Source: Holacanthus passer
Lineage: Eukaryota; Chordata; Actinopteri; Pomacanthidae
Assembly: GCA_025331565.1 (NCBI GenBank)
Contig: JAFREQ010000034.1
Location: forward strand, 4,464,001 to 4,528,000
DNA: 64,000 bases
Reading direction: 5' to 3'
Shown here: positions 52,618 through 64,000 of the stretch, piece after piece
How positions within the stretch are numbered: the first letter of the stretch is position 1
Layout: each line of letters opens with the position of its first letter
Position numbers and translations under genes: made by a program
Notes under the pieces: generated by a model
What the model was told of the DNA's origin: nothing
The model's input: the letters and a program-made list of their open reading frames with translations, nothing else
Database searches by the model: none

Positions 52618-55600
52618 CTGGTCTTCAAATGAAACATGCTGGCTGACAGGCGGCTGATTCAACACAACGTGGGTTGTGGACAGCATCTCCTCTGGTTCGG
52701 CTAAATGATGTTGATTTTGTCTGTCCACTGCTGTGGCCGGGCCACTGAGAGCGAGTGTGGGAATAAATCCTAATGGTAATGCACATTGATTAGGCTCTGA
52801 TTCATCATGGCCCATTACCCCTGATGAGGCACTGGCTGAGTGGTAGCCTCTGCTCTCGAACACACACACACACACATTCGGCCGACAACCAGCCTTCCTC
52901 CTACTCTGCAGCGGCACGTTCATATATCTGGACTGACAAAGTGAATAGTCCAAACATGAGGCAGCAGTGCATCCTGACAACACTGTCCGCCGAGGCTGAA
53001 GGGGCTGCATCAGAAGGTCAGACATTTTAACTTATCGCGCTCTGCCATTTTCCAAACTCAGCCGAGCCTCGAAAACTCAACCGCAGTTTCTGAATGATTA
53101 TTTTTGGTCCGCCTAACCTCTGACTTCCTTAAAGGTTGGCAGTCATTGTGTCTTGGCGATATTTGCGGAAGCATTACAGAGCACATTTGCTGAAAGTGAC
53201 TGTGCATACTGCAACGCTGCTCAGAGCTTTATAGACTATCATTATGGGATTTTGGTTTTATTGATGTTGCAATGAGCAGTGGCAGGAAGGACAGGTGGTA
53301 GGACAGATAAAAGGGGAGGAAAGGCAGGCAGAGAGCCGGAGTCAAACACATAATGCCACCAGACAAGCATCTGCCCGACAGAGAGCACGGCAGAGTGAAG
53401 GTTTTAGCGTGGTGAACGAGAAAAGAGGGAGGTACGCTGTGTTTGTATATGAGAGAAAATGAGAAACAGTGCATCTGTGTGTGTGTGTGTGTGTGTTTGT
53501 CACAGCTGTTATAAATGTAGATAATTTAAGAGGGCTGTGGCGCCTCTGCGAGCTCGTCATCCTTCATTTGAATGGACTGGCACTGGCAGAGAAAGTGTCT
53601 CTGTGCGAGGACTGCGAGTGTGTATGAGTGTGTGTAACGCAGCGGTTATAGATTTACGTTATGTACAGGACTCACTCTCATGTGTCTGTCTGTGCACATA
53701 TTGATACTCACTGGTATGTAAATTTTTTGAATGTACCCCAGTGCACGTTTGTGTGTGTTCAATGCGCCCGACTCAGCAGAACTGCAGCTATGTTGCTGGG
53801 TAAATAACCCCCACAGGGAGGCCCGGCAGGGGCCAGTGGACCACCCTGCTGCTAACACAAACCCCTCACACAATACAACACACTGCTGCTGCTGATCTAT
53901 TGGATTTGGGTCGTGCAGACTTGTACAGTAATTATCTGCAGCTGCTGATTTTTACTGATGAATGTAATAAAATAATCAGTGTACAATTAAAACTTTAAAG
54001 GAATTCAGAAAACACTGGTTGTGCAGGAGATCAGAATATTGTACTCCCACTTGGATTGCAATATTCTGCATTATCATGAAGCCTCGTGGCAATATCAAAC
54101 ATGTTTGGCGAGCAAGCTGAAAAAAAGGCCCTAATCAAAAACAGCACGCTGAAGGTCAAAAGTGGCAGAGAAGCAAATGTGGATCTGTATTATGATTTCA
54201 TATCTGTAACAAAGAAGAAGACATCTCGGCCCAAATGTGGGTCAGAAAGTGTTAGTTTGAACACCAAACCGAAGCCAGCGAGGCAAACACATCATCTAAA
54301 GAGGGCTCTCATTCCAAAGAAATGAGCAGTTAGACTCACAACCACAATCACCGAGCGTATGAGCGCTCTGAGTTAGTGAAGAGTCCACACCATGGCTGTG
54401 TCCCAAATTCCTTACTGTCACTGCATCCTCTCCTGCTTCACAGACACTCAGAGTGCAGTGTGGCCAAAGCACATTGTGAATGACAGTTCGAAGCAATTGA
54501 CCGTCACTGACTTTATTTAAAATTAAAAAAAAATCTATGATCTCATTTGTCTCAGTTGTGAAAAGACATACATAATTAAATAGATGGAATAAATGAATAA
54601 ATCAAAGAAACATATAGGACGTTGTTCTATTTTCTAGCCATTAACAGCATTGCAATTCAAATCAGCTTTACTGGTGGTTTGCAATATGTATTGGCCACAA
54701 CTGACAGTGTGTATGGAAGAAAAACACAGCTAATGAGAACTTTAAAAGGATTTTTTACCCCGAGTGTCAGCCAGTTAGTCAACCAGAAGTTATCATAATT
54801 ATGAGACATATAAATGGTGTTCACATCTACATCCGCATAATTAGGACTTCTCTGAAAGTTCTGATGTATCAGACTTAATGCTTCATAATATGGAAGTAGC
54901 CTGAAAGTCAAGTAAATATGGATGCCTTGTGTCAGCCAAAGAATTTAATTCAAGGCGATTAAACCCAAATTATACCCTCACTCGACCGAGTCTGTAATCA
55001 TACAACTGTCCTCCCGTGATGTGAACACTCGTGAGTCATAAACATGGGAGTTTTTCTCATCTCTACCATCCATCCAGCATAAGGCCTGCTATTACATTTA
55101 AAACTGTTCTGTAACTGAGCAAAACTGCACTGAAGAACTAGTCAGACATCTAGTGAGAATTCTAAGGATGGATAAATTCAGAGGTGAATCAAATTTAGTC
55201 CAACAATTTTCCCTTTTTTTTTTTGGAGGATTACTGATAAAACATTTCTAGTGTCAGAGAGTCTCCTGTCCCTAGAGTAGAACTGGGATGCAGTCAGGGC
55301 AGGTTGTTAGTAACGGGGGTGGAGCTGGGGAGCTCATTTGTCTCACTTGTGAGCAAACCAGAGGGTGAGTGGATAGAAAGAGGGGAGAGGGAGGGAGGGG
55401 AGAGGGAGGGCTGCAGGCTACCGCGTAGGGAGCAGATGCTCTGGTGGAAGGGAGAAGGGAGAAAGTCTTACCTCTGGGGGAGTGAGGAAGGGAGGAGGGG
55501 TTTCAGAGAGGACTCTTATAGGACCATTGGGACACACAAGATAAGGCATTTCCAGCTGCACAGAGTTAGACCGGGAGTCAGAAAAGAGAATGTAAAGCAA

Positions 55601-58600
55601 CAAAGACAGAGGAAGAGAGAAAGAAGCAGTATTTCTACAACTTTATTCTGGGGCACTAACCAGTCATAACAAGATGAGTTCACATATGTAGGTAGGTGAA
55701 AAGGGGAACAATCTTGGCACACTCGATCTAAACCAGTCCAAAATTAGAAAACCACCGTCCCGCCTCACTTTCATTTGATGCCGAAACACTTAAGATAGTT
55801 TGGAAAAACCACAAGGAGAACACAATTAGGTGTGATATTATTACACTGGCTGAAAAATGTCTTAAAGTGTGCAACATCCTGTCCACTTTCTTAGCTCATA
55901 AGAAACCTTCTGGCATGTTGCACCATGTAAATCCAGTTTGACAGCGATCCAGTTTGAAGTCACCACTTTTTTTCATACCTGTCCCTTTGATGCAACAGCG
56001 ACCGCGATGTCACGGCAGAGCACGTCCTCACATTGACGGTGCACGATTTAAACCTCGCGTAATCTTGATCAGAACTGTTCTCATTGTCCTGCAGCCGGCT
56101 ACATTTGTGCATCACAAGTAAAATAAAACGTGGGCGAACATATCACAAGTTAATTCAGCAAATGCATTTCGTTGCTTACGTGCAAAGTGCTGCTTTAATG
56201 AGACGTTTGCATATAATCTAAATCATGTTAAGCATATTTCTCAGTCCTCGTGTGTCAAAAGGTGCTGTGATAGCAAAATATCTGCTGTTGAAATCACAGT
56301 CATTAGAGAGCTTGTATCTGGTCAGAAACATCATTAGAGCTGCCGCCTGGTGCGTGTTGGAACTGTGTGTGAAGTAGGCAGGCTGAAATAATTAATGTGC
56401 ATATTATGTTGCCAAAAGATAATGATATTTGTATGCATGACTTCTTACTCAAAGATGTGCACTGTGCTTTACTAATGATAGTTGAGGCCACAGTTGCACA
56501 AAGCAGCATGATGAAAGGTCAACATTCAACATGAAATCCATTTCTGCTTATTTGCATGTGCTGCAGTGTCATACAGCTCCAATATAGGATCTTTGCTAAT
56601 ATCTTCTTCTAATCCCATTGTTCTTAAAGAACCCCACCCAGAGGTGACCTGTGCCTCGCCACACACAAAAAGCCCACTGTGTCTGCGTTGACAGCGGACC
56701 TCGGGTGTGTGCAGCTGCTGCGGCCTGTAGCAGGGCACTGTTCTCGGTGTCAGTCCCGGTCCATCTCTGCGACTCACTGCTGCCTCAGTCTCTTGAATGG
56801 ACCAGATTAGTTACCATGGCAACCGTAGCAACTAGGGGGCTGTGTGGGGATTGTGTGATTTTTCTGGCAAGGGGGGGCAATTTAACATAGGAAATTTGTA
56901 TCAGAAAGCAGGTAATGATGGAGACACAATGCTCTATGCTCACTGCTACGGCATGAGGATGTAAAAGTTGGGACGATGTGTTAAATATAGATAAAAAGAG
57001 AATGAGGTTATTTGCAAACTAACTGTGTTTACTGACAACTGTTTTACAAAGTGTTCCTGAGCCCATGTATTAATCTCCTTTATAAAATCCTGCGTTTATC
57101 AAAGTGTTGAACCTCTCTCCATCTTGCTTGTGAACGACTCAGTCTTTCCAGGATGAACCTTTCATACCCAATCATGATACTATCACCTGTTACCAATGAA
57201 CCTGTTTACCTGTGGGAGGATCCAAACAGGTGTTTTTGAATCAGTCCACAACTTTCAGTCTTTTGTTGCTGCTGTCCCGACTTGTTTGAAACGAGTTGCT
57301 GCCATCAAATTCAGAATAAGCAGATATTTACAAAAATCAATGAAGTTGATGAGATGAAACATTTAATGTATTGTCTTTGGACTGTTGTCAGTAACTATGA
57401 GCCAATGATCACATTTTGTTTTATTTATGTTTTACACTGTGAGCCAACTTTTTTGGAATCACAGTCGAAGACTTTTTCTTGGCATTTCATGGTATTTACT
57501 GCCGGTTTTGGCTCTAGTAAGTAAAGAAAACATTATTTATATTGGAAATAAGGGAAATTAATTTTTCAGACTGTCATTGCTTATGCTCTTGCTGGCACTT
57601 CTCCCTAAAGATTGCTACAAGCTCAGATATTCCTCGTGCCAGACTGAACCACTTTTTGGTAAATGAAATACTTAGGAGTGTCGGACAATGTGTAGGACCA
57701 TTTGCCCTGATGTTAACTTTTCTGATGAATCTCTCTCTTGAAACTTTCATTGATGAAAATAATACAACACACTTAACAGTCTAAATGGAGCTGGACCTTC
57801 ACAGTTTTGAGATCAAATCAGATTCATAAAGCGTTGAATGGTTTTGTTATTTTTACACATGCAACTTGCACACACACAAGGATTATGTGGGTGTCCCATA
57901 AGCACAGCAAGTAAAAATCACAAATAAACTTTTTGTCTTTATTAGTGTGTGGACCTTAATTATCTCCTTGTAAACAGAAAATCTGGCTTTATTGACCCAG
58001 GCTAACGACTTGGTCTGGTTTTACAGCTCCCTATTGATACATTACATCAGATATTGGCACTGTAAATTTAATGCCTTGTACTCATTTGATACTTTGACAT
58101 TTGGCACTTTAATCGGGGGAGATTTTCTGTGACAATGTGGGAAAAAATTTGGACACCCACTAGTTTTAATGAGGACTGGTAGCGCTATTTTTTTTTTTTT
58201 TTTATAACTAGAACAAATCCAGAAAATATTTCCCTACTCCTGGACAAGTGTATGAAATGGAAAAAAATAGGCAGAAATTTAAATGTCAATATATTCCATT
58301 ATGATGATAAGGCATTTCCAGCTGCCTGTGCCCATGAGTGCTATAATGAGACGGGAAGAGGAGAAGCAGAGCTGGAGGGGCTCCTCCACAGGGGATCCAG
58401 ACGCCAGAGACAAACCTCAGTGTAGTGTGGACTCCTACACTGATCTCAAAGAGAGGAAGCAACGCTCTCCTTCTCCTCTCTTGCAGACTTTCTCTTTTGC
58501 CTCAGCTCTCCTGAGTCCCTGAGCTTCTCTCTCAGTCTCTCTGACTGGCTCAGCACATAGTCTGCTGCTAATCCACCGAGGGTGAGGCTAACACAGGAGC

Positions 58601-61600
58601 TAATGAGATTAGGACACTATAGGCTTCTTTTTCCTCCCTTTCTCTCTGCCCTGCTCTGCTATTCATTTATCACTGCCTGCTAATCTGTGTGTGCTTGTGT
58701 GCAACGTTGGGGCTTGTGTGTAAATATGGTTTCAGACTAACTATTAGTGATGTGACTCAGTAAGAAAATGGCTGGTGAGTTGCAGAAATCCTACTTTTCC
58801 TAACAAATACTGTGCATGGCAGTTTCACCATTTCTGCTCTCTGTCCCTCTTTTTCCAGATGTTACCAGATTCCAGATGTTGGTTTTGGTAGCAGAGAGCC
58901 CAACGTTCACATTTTTGACTCTGCCATGAATGAGTCATCCAGGCTTTAAAAAATATGTTTCACACTCTAAGGAACATTTTTGCTTTTCACTTTTTCATGT
59001 AACTTTGATTCCCCAACCCTCCACGAGGACATACCTTATAAACTATTCTGAAAGTTAATCCTCATAATATAGATATATTTCCTGTGATGAATGATTCAGT
59101 CCAGCACACTGACACTTAACATGAAGAAAAGTCAAGGTTTCTTGGACTCATTTTAGGTGAATACATCTCTCAGATACTGAAAAGGACATATAACACATCT
59201 ACGCACTTGTACTGTTCAAACCGACAACATTAAATCTGTCTATCACGACTGCCCTCGCCACCACTCTGCTCACTGAGTCATCCAATCTGCTCTTTCCACA
59301 CTCTGGGCAAGAATATTTGATTTGTTGTCTTTCCTCTGTGGTGCAAGAAGAAAACTTTGACCTGAACTTATGAACTGTGTCTCCCTCTACACCAGCTGGA
59401 GTCAATTGCTTTTGCTACTCACTGGAAGGCATCCAGACCCTGTTTCCTGGCTCAGTGGATTCAAGGGTTGATGTGTTTAGAAGAACTTTTAAAGAGTCAG
59501 TAACACAAGCCTGGAGTTCCCTTAAGACTAGACCTGATCTCGATTTATTAAACATGTCACGATCTCTTAAACTGTCACTTGATTGTTGATTTTCATTGTC
59601 ATCGGAAATCCTGGCTGCCATGTGTCTACATTGCTGTTTGTATTCCTTCTTTCCTTCCTTCCTTTTTTTAAACTTGACCTCAGGTAAGAAGACAGGAAGT
59701 TGGGGAGAACTTTTACCATTACTCCCATTCACTTATGTCCAACATACAGTATAGAAAATCACAAATTTTCTATGTTTAAAAAAACTGACAGACTTTCAGT
59801 GGCATTGTATTATGATGATAAGTTCATATTGTTATCACAGTGTGTTTTTGTCCAAATTAATTATTCTGAGCAAAATGTGATAAAAACTAAAAAAGCTGAG
59901 TTATAACGTATATTGATATCTAAAAATGCTCTAATGTGAAATATTTAATTTTTAACTCCTAATACTCAGCTGTAATCATTAATAAAAAGTGGCTGGGAAA
60001 AAAGGATACAGAGAGAAAGAGTGAAGACAGACAGACTTCAGGGAGGAGAGAAAGTGACGTGGAACATTTTGTGCCGTGGAACAAAAATGTGTTGGCAGCC
60101 AATCTCAGATAGCGTAAGACTGACTGACAGGCGGCACGGCCCGTCAGGTCCTCGACACTGCAGCCACACGGTCGATCAAGGTTCATTTAGATCTTTCTGT
60201 CTGTCCATGCCTGTGTCTGTGTGTGTCTGTTTGTGTGTGAGCTAATGGTAAAACTATCATTAGGAAATAATAATAAGGTGGAGCATAAAGAGTATACACA
60301 GTCACTGCAACAAACACACACACTTCATGAGAGTGAGAGACGATGTGGCAGAACCACTCGATCAACTAAGCGATGAACTGTAAATGTGTCAATGATTCAC
60401 ACCCTCAATTTCACCCATTTGAGTGTATATAATATATGTGAGTGCATTTTTCAGCCCTCACGGTTCAAAAAGGCTGATTCTGCATGCTATCCACACACAC
60501 ACACACACACACACACCCTCTCCACACTGTATGTACCCTGATCCTCATTCAGACCATTTATCTGCCATGATGGTTACACAAACCAACAAATATGTGCCTC
60601 TAATCCATCCTGCTCCCCCTGTGAGTGTCCTCCAGGCCGTTCCATGGGGTCTGTCTAACTACCAGTGTGGTGAAGGGGGAAATGAACGTGGCTTTATGAG
60701 CTGAGCCCACCCGGGGCTTTAATTAGAATGAAATCATTGGAATGAGCTTTGGCTACAAGCAGTCATATCAACCTAATCCTCTCAAGGTCTGTCTCTTGCT
60801 GTGGATAAGTCTCATTTTACACTTAAAAAAAAAAATCCATGTGCATTTATTATAAAAAGGTGATGAGCACTAAACAAGACCACGAATAAACATCCTTAAT
60901 TTTACTGCAACTCTCTCCAGCTTTCCAACTAATTCTTGCTTAAACTTGCCCTCTGTTCTCTCTGCATCATTCCCACCATCATTAAAAACCTCCTACAAAC
61001 CAACAAATTATATCTTATCTCAAATCATATCACACCAACCCTTGGCGGAAAATCACTCTCCTTACTCTTCATTGACGTGACTGTAATAAGCTCTGATTGA
61101 CTGTGAGAGGGCAAAATGTGGAGCACGCCCTGCTTCCCACGCGGAGAAATGCAAGCTGGTGCTGATTAGAGCTCCTGATGTCGAGGGTGGGAAACCCCTC
61201 TATTAGGATTAAGGGGGGGAATCACAGCTCTGCATTTGATAGAGGGGCTTTTTATGGATGTGCAAGAGCTCTCTCATTTATTTTGCATGCGTAAAAATCA
61301 GATTGCATGTGTGTGTGAACAGAGCTTCCTCATGAGGTCAGACGTGTGTGTGTGCTTGCCCATGCAGAGGCAGAGAGGTGACACACAGTGTGTGTGGGGG
61401 AGGGGGGGCAAGTGAACAGCAGATGCTCCCATTAATTAGATATAATGATCACACAAGTAGTAACTAAGAGGGCTGACTGGAGGAAGAGTTGATTAATCTC
61501 GGAGTGTTGGCTAATTAATGCATTAGACTATGTGGTATGAAGCCAGGCCTGTGAATCTATTGGAGAATCAGTCAGTTTATTCATGCAAGACGCATCAATC

Positions 61601-61936
61601 TGTATCTGTGGAGAACAGGCTAATATTCGCTCTCACTTCACGTCCTCCTGTTCCCTAACTTCAGTGTTCATGTCCTCACAGCCTCATTGCTCATCACCAG
61701 CGCCTCGATCTATTGCTGCAACCAAAGAATGAGCGCAGTCCTAAATTTGTCGGATGAAAATAGAGCACAATGTACCGCGGGCTGCCGGGACCCGGCGCTT
61801 GTAATTGTTCAGACATACCTTCTGTTTCCGCCTCTCCTTCCTCTTGTCCTCTGTGTCCTGCAGCATCTTCTCTCTCCACAGGTCAAAGAAGTAGGATGGA
61901 TTGGTGTAGAACTTCAGACCCTCCTTCCCATCGTCC
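45569..61936 (-). CDS. wasf1: WASP family member 1 (WAVE1), partial (5' exons beyond right edge)
   Basis: Minus-strand exons in transcript order: 61936-61819, 50024-49861, 48179-48000, 46646-46076, 45726-45569. A candidate extra exon lies at 50951-50901. The first encodes DDGKEGLKFYTNPS through the basic RKERRKQK; the second has [20 protein letters not shown]; the third LNRTGDRMYSRPHDPPPPPP; the fourth is proline-rich and ends in the start of WH2 ([15 protein letters not shown]); the last gives the rest of WH2 plus central and acidic segments ([20 protein letters not shown], ending FDEGDWME). WAVE1 sits in the WAVE regulatory complex and, once Rac frees its VCA tail, activates Arp2/3 to branch actin. 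[20 protein letters not shown] and KHERVGNDV favour WASF1 over WASF2/3. The fourth exon is one base short (see finding). The N-terminal WAVE-homology exons are outside the window. Confidence 0.93.
46076..46646 (-). pseudogene. wasf1: wasf1 proline-rich exon with a one-base frameshift (probable sequence error)
   Basis: Upstream of 46424 the frame reads PPPPAPLQIAPG, and downstream it reads VLHPAPPPVAPPL. Both match WASF1, but they are offset by one base. With phases fixed by the neighbouring exons the exon should be 572 bases; it is 571. The missing base falls in the CCCCGGGG run at 46421-46428. An error in GC-rich sequence is more likely than a real loss, because the reading frame is well conserved on both sides. 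Confidence 0.8.
48000..48179 (-). CDS. wasf1: wasf1 internal coding exon
   Basis: The sequence runs APLYMEHLDGPFSLAALPYS to a polyproline stretch and KPPSVI. It aligns with the human segment containing [20 protein letters not shown]. Acceptor TGCTCAG at 48180; donor GTGGGA after 48000. Confidence 0.9.
49861..50024 (-). CDS. wasf1: wasf1 internal coding exon (basic region)
   Basis: 54 full codons plus two bases, from [20 protein letters not shown] to YHEN. It aligns with human [20 protein letters not shown]. Acceptor CACCAAAG at 50025; donor GTATGT after 49861. Confidence 0.9.
50901..50951 (-). CDS. Candidate 51-base in-frame exon of wasf1 (17 residues)
   Basis: On the minus strand a strong polypyrimidine tract ends in TTGCAG, then 17 codons (DPRMYDQVYRYLDLPGQ), then CAG|GTATGT, a near-consensus donor. 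The length keeps the frame (phase 0 on both sides), and it sits between the exons at 61819 and 50024, which already join in phase 0. The human protein as I know it has no such insert here. It could be a lineage-specific or alternatively spliced exon, or a chance match. Confidence 0.5.
52583..52618. repeat. (GT)n microsatellite
   Basis: A nearly perfect GT run of about 18 units with one GC interruption, in the wasf1 intron. Confidence 0.9.
56963..57462 (+). mobile_element. Non-autonomous inverted-repeat DNA transposon, copy D
   Basis: It shares AAAAGTTGGGACGATGTGTTAA at its left, AGGATGAACCTTTCATACCC in the core, and a right end TTTTACACTGTGAGCCAACT with copy C. The outermost terminal bases are degraded. 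Confidence 0.8.
61819..61936 (-). CDS. wasf1: wasf1 coding exon at end of WAVE-homology region
   Basis: 118 bases: one base completes an arginine codon, then 39 codons from DDGKEGLKFYTNPSYFFDLW to KRKERRKQK. The acceptor is TTTGTCTGCAG and the donor GTATGT. This is the highest-identity piece to human WASF1 in the window. Confidence 0.95.
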
Positions 61937-64000
61937 CTGCAGACAAACCAATACATGTCATTACATTTTGATTGACCAAGCCTTTTTTTTCTTTTACAAA
62001 CTAAAATAAAAGTCATACAAATCTTGCCAATATTTGCCAAATGTCAAGACCTTTGGGTGAACTAGAGCTCCAACCATTAGTAAATTAATAGATTTGTCAA
62101 AAGACAATTAATCTGCAACTATTTTGATAATCAAATAATGGTTTGTCATTTTTTAACCAAAAATTCCAAACATTTTCTCAGCTTCACAAATGTTAATATT
62201 TGCTTTGTCATACAGGATAATAAACTGAATATCTTTTTTTTATAATATCGCGTTGGACTGTTGGTCAGACAAAACAAGACGTTTGAAGACGAGACATCTT
62301 GCTGTGTGAAAAACTACAACAGGCTTTTCACACCATTTTCTAAACCAAACTTTTCCATTGACTTTTCCCAATGGTGTGTCGATTATTTCCTCAATTACTC
62401 TGTTAGCTGCTTGGACCAAAAATGGTGGTAAATGGCCAACACAGTTTCCCAGAGATCTTCAAAATGTCTTGTTTTGTTGGACTAAAATCCCCAAAATATT
62501 CACTTTACAATAATAGGACTCATAAAAGCAGAAAATTCTTCTATTTGAGAGGCTGGAACCAGAGAGGGTTTTGTGATTTCTGTTAATGGACTAATCAATA
62601 ATCAACTGATGATTTCAGCTCTATATAAAGAACAGGCTGACAAGGGGCACAAAATTATACTTCTATGAAAAGGTCTTTTCTCTCTTTTTCGGTTTGTCTC
62701 TTAAAATGCAGAAGGAAGGCGCCACAGAATTTGGACAACCCTGAAAAATGGCGAGTGAGGGGAATGCGTGATAATCATTTTTCTCTTCCTGTGTCCTGCC
62801 TGTCTAAGTCTGCCTTCCTTCAAGAAATCATATCTGTTTGCCGTTTGAATAAAAGCTCCTGTGTTATCATTCATTCCCTCTCAGCTCTGCTCCGCTGTCT
62901 GTCTTCTTCGCTCACATTACAGGAGCTTTTCTGGTCGGTGGTCACTGGGGGGAAAAAGTGCCACGATGACAGGGAGGGAAATGAAAGAAGACTTCTGACA
63001 GGCACAGGTAGTTATCACATCAAAAGGTCCCTCTGAGGGAGAAATTATCATTCTCAAATGCTCACATGTTGTCCAGTAATGTCATTCTATATCAATATAG
63101 GGATAAGCCTTGTAAATTGCCCTGATGATGTCTTTCTTTTGGCGGCCTGTGTTTGACCAAGCAGCAATGTTCAGCCTTGAAAACTAAATAGTTCTTCAAG
63201 CACTGTAAAACACTCATCCTTAAAACGATCTTGGTCCCCTGGGAAATTTAAATAATTGGCCCAAAATATTGTTTTGCATTAGAAAATATCTGGTTACTTC
63301 ATAAAGAAAAAAAAAATAAAAAAATAAAAATCAAAGGTACAAGCCTGCGTACAAAACTGAAAACACAATCTGCAGCTTAAATGAATTCACTTTTAAATTT
63401 TGGATTCTGAGTTCAACAACTATGGTGCCATGTTTGGTTCTTAACTGTAATGACAAAGTGTTTTAAATTTGCTACCATGTTGACTTGCACCTCTGACTGG
63501 CTTCTTCTCTAAAGTGACAGCAGCCGGACTCATGGGTACTATAGTATTTTGACTTTAAACTGACGGACGACAGATTTCTCAGAAACAACGTTAACATGAC
63601 AAAATCTGGAGCAGACAACATAAACCTATAGGATCATTACAATAACAAGGAAAACCCCCACGTTTCTATGTTATGAGGATAACAATGAGGATATCGCTGA
63701 CAGAAAATATTGAAAGAAGAAAACAGAATGAGGAACTTTTGGAACCAGCACCAGGATGAACAAACATGTACATGATGGGTTTGAAGTTCCCTGACCAGGT
63801 ATCACAAACAGTTCTGTCCATAAATCAGAGTCACAGAACAACTCAATAACATATTTCAATATATGTACAAACACTGCAGTCCACATATGACCTAATCAAT
63901 ACCTGGGGTTCTCCTGCAAAGAGCAAAGTAACAATATTGATCTGAATAGCTTTTCTCCTTAATCTTACTCTCTGCAAACTAGCACAGACAAACTCAAACA
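61937..64000 (-). other. wasf1: wasf1 intron reaching the right edge
   Basis: The expected upstream exon was searched for on the minus strand and not seen, so this is intron to the edge. It contains the repeat at 62066-62632. The rest shows nothing I can name. Confidence 0.55.
62066..62632 (+). mobile_element. Teleost hAT-like MITE (probable)
   Basis: The left end AGAGCTCCAACCATTAGTAA and the right end ATCAACTGATGATTTCAGCTCT form degraded inverted ends. The interior has CAACTATTTTGATAATC, CTGAATATC, GACTGTTGGTCAGACAAAAC and ACAAGACGTTTGAAGAC in the order of a very common fish element. The class is from memory and is not verified. Confidence 0.6.

Larger units (their letters stand above)
50952..61818 (-). 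other. wasf1: Large wasf1 intron
   Basis: About 10.9 kb without a supported exon. It holds GT/CA runs (52389-52412, 52583-52618, 53477-53496, 60491-60516), transposon copy D (56963-57462), a long T run near 58187-58203, and a possible conserved stretch at 61080-61560. Confidence 0.6.

Noticed and set aside
58283..58522. A 79-codon open frame in the wasf1 intron
   Set aside because: It has low-complexity Ser/Arg content, no homology I recognise, and is antisense to the host gene without splice support.
59199..59600. Open frames on both strands (about 70 codons) that might be a transposon protein remnant
   Set aside because: There is no recognisable domain, no splice context and a stop just upstream; it is likely chance or a degraded repeat.
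45569..61936. Assignment as wasf2 or wasf3
   Set aside because: [23 protein letters not shown] and the [15 protein letters not shown] exon fit WASF1; WASF2 and WASF3 differ at these places.
1..64000. CRISPR arrays, operons, rRNA genes or phage-like modules
   Set aside because: There are no spaced direct repeats, no bacterial gene arrangement and no rRNA-like sequence; the window is vertebrate throughout.

Overview
The window is vertebrate nuclear DNA from a ray-finned fish, most likely a percomorph teleost. The genes have GT-AG introns, the proteins match vertebrate families, and the intergenic DNA and introns carry repeat types common in teleosts: short inverted-repeat DNA transposons, a tRNA-promoter-like SINE element, and many CA/GT and CT microsatellites. 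There are no prokaryotic operons, CRISPR arrays or phage-like regions.

Layout, left to right. (1) About 461-13573, plus strand: the last four coding exons of a gene I assign to fig4, the PI(3,5)P2 phosphatase, running in from the left edge. (2) 20923-21933, plus: a complete single-exon GPCR, gpr6, with a CRE palindrome and a CT/GA palindromic repeat cluster about 1.4 kb upstream. (3) 22.4-32.2 kb: a gene desert with microsatellites, a few repeats and possible conserved noncoding DNA. (4) 32180-33380, minus: the complete four-exon ccdc167, a small tail-anchored coiled-coil protein. (5) 33948-40962, plus: kif25, a complete 15-coding-exon kinesin-14 of about 601 residues, head to head with ccdc167. 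(6) About 43981 to the right edge, minus: wasf1 (WAVE1) from the end of its WAVE-homology region to the VCA tail. Its N-terminal exons lie beyond 64000.

The order fig4 > gpr6 > ... < wasf1, with these orientations, matches human 6q21 (FIG4, GPR6, WASF1) as I know it. This supports the fig4 call and argues for gpr6/wasf1 rather than gpr3/wasf2 or gpr12/wasf3. In this fish, ccdc167 and kif25 sit between gpr6 and wasf1. In human they are elsewhere on chromosome 6.

The genes do not form one pathway. They cover endolysosomal phosphoinositide turnover (fig4), constitutive Gs signalling (gpr6), a small ER/tail-anchored protein of unknown role (ccdc167), minus-end microtubule transport (kif25) and Arp2/3-driven actin assembly (wasf1). 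I found no evidence of a wholly new system. The items most worth checking are an unpredicted 51-nt in-frame exon in wasf1, a one-base frameshift in the wasf1 proline-rich exon, the palindromic GA/CT cassettes plus CRE upstream of gpr6, and the intact motor of kif25 compared with the short human protein.
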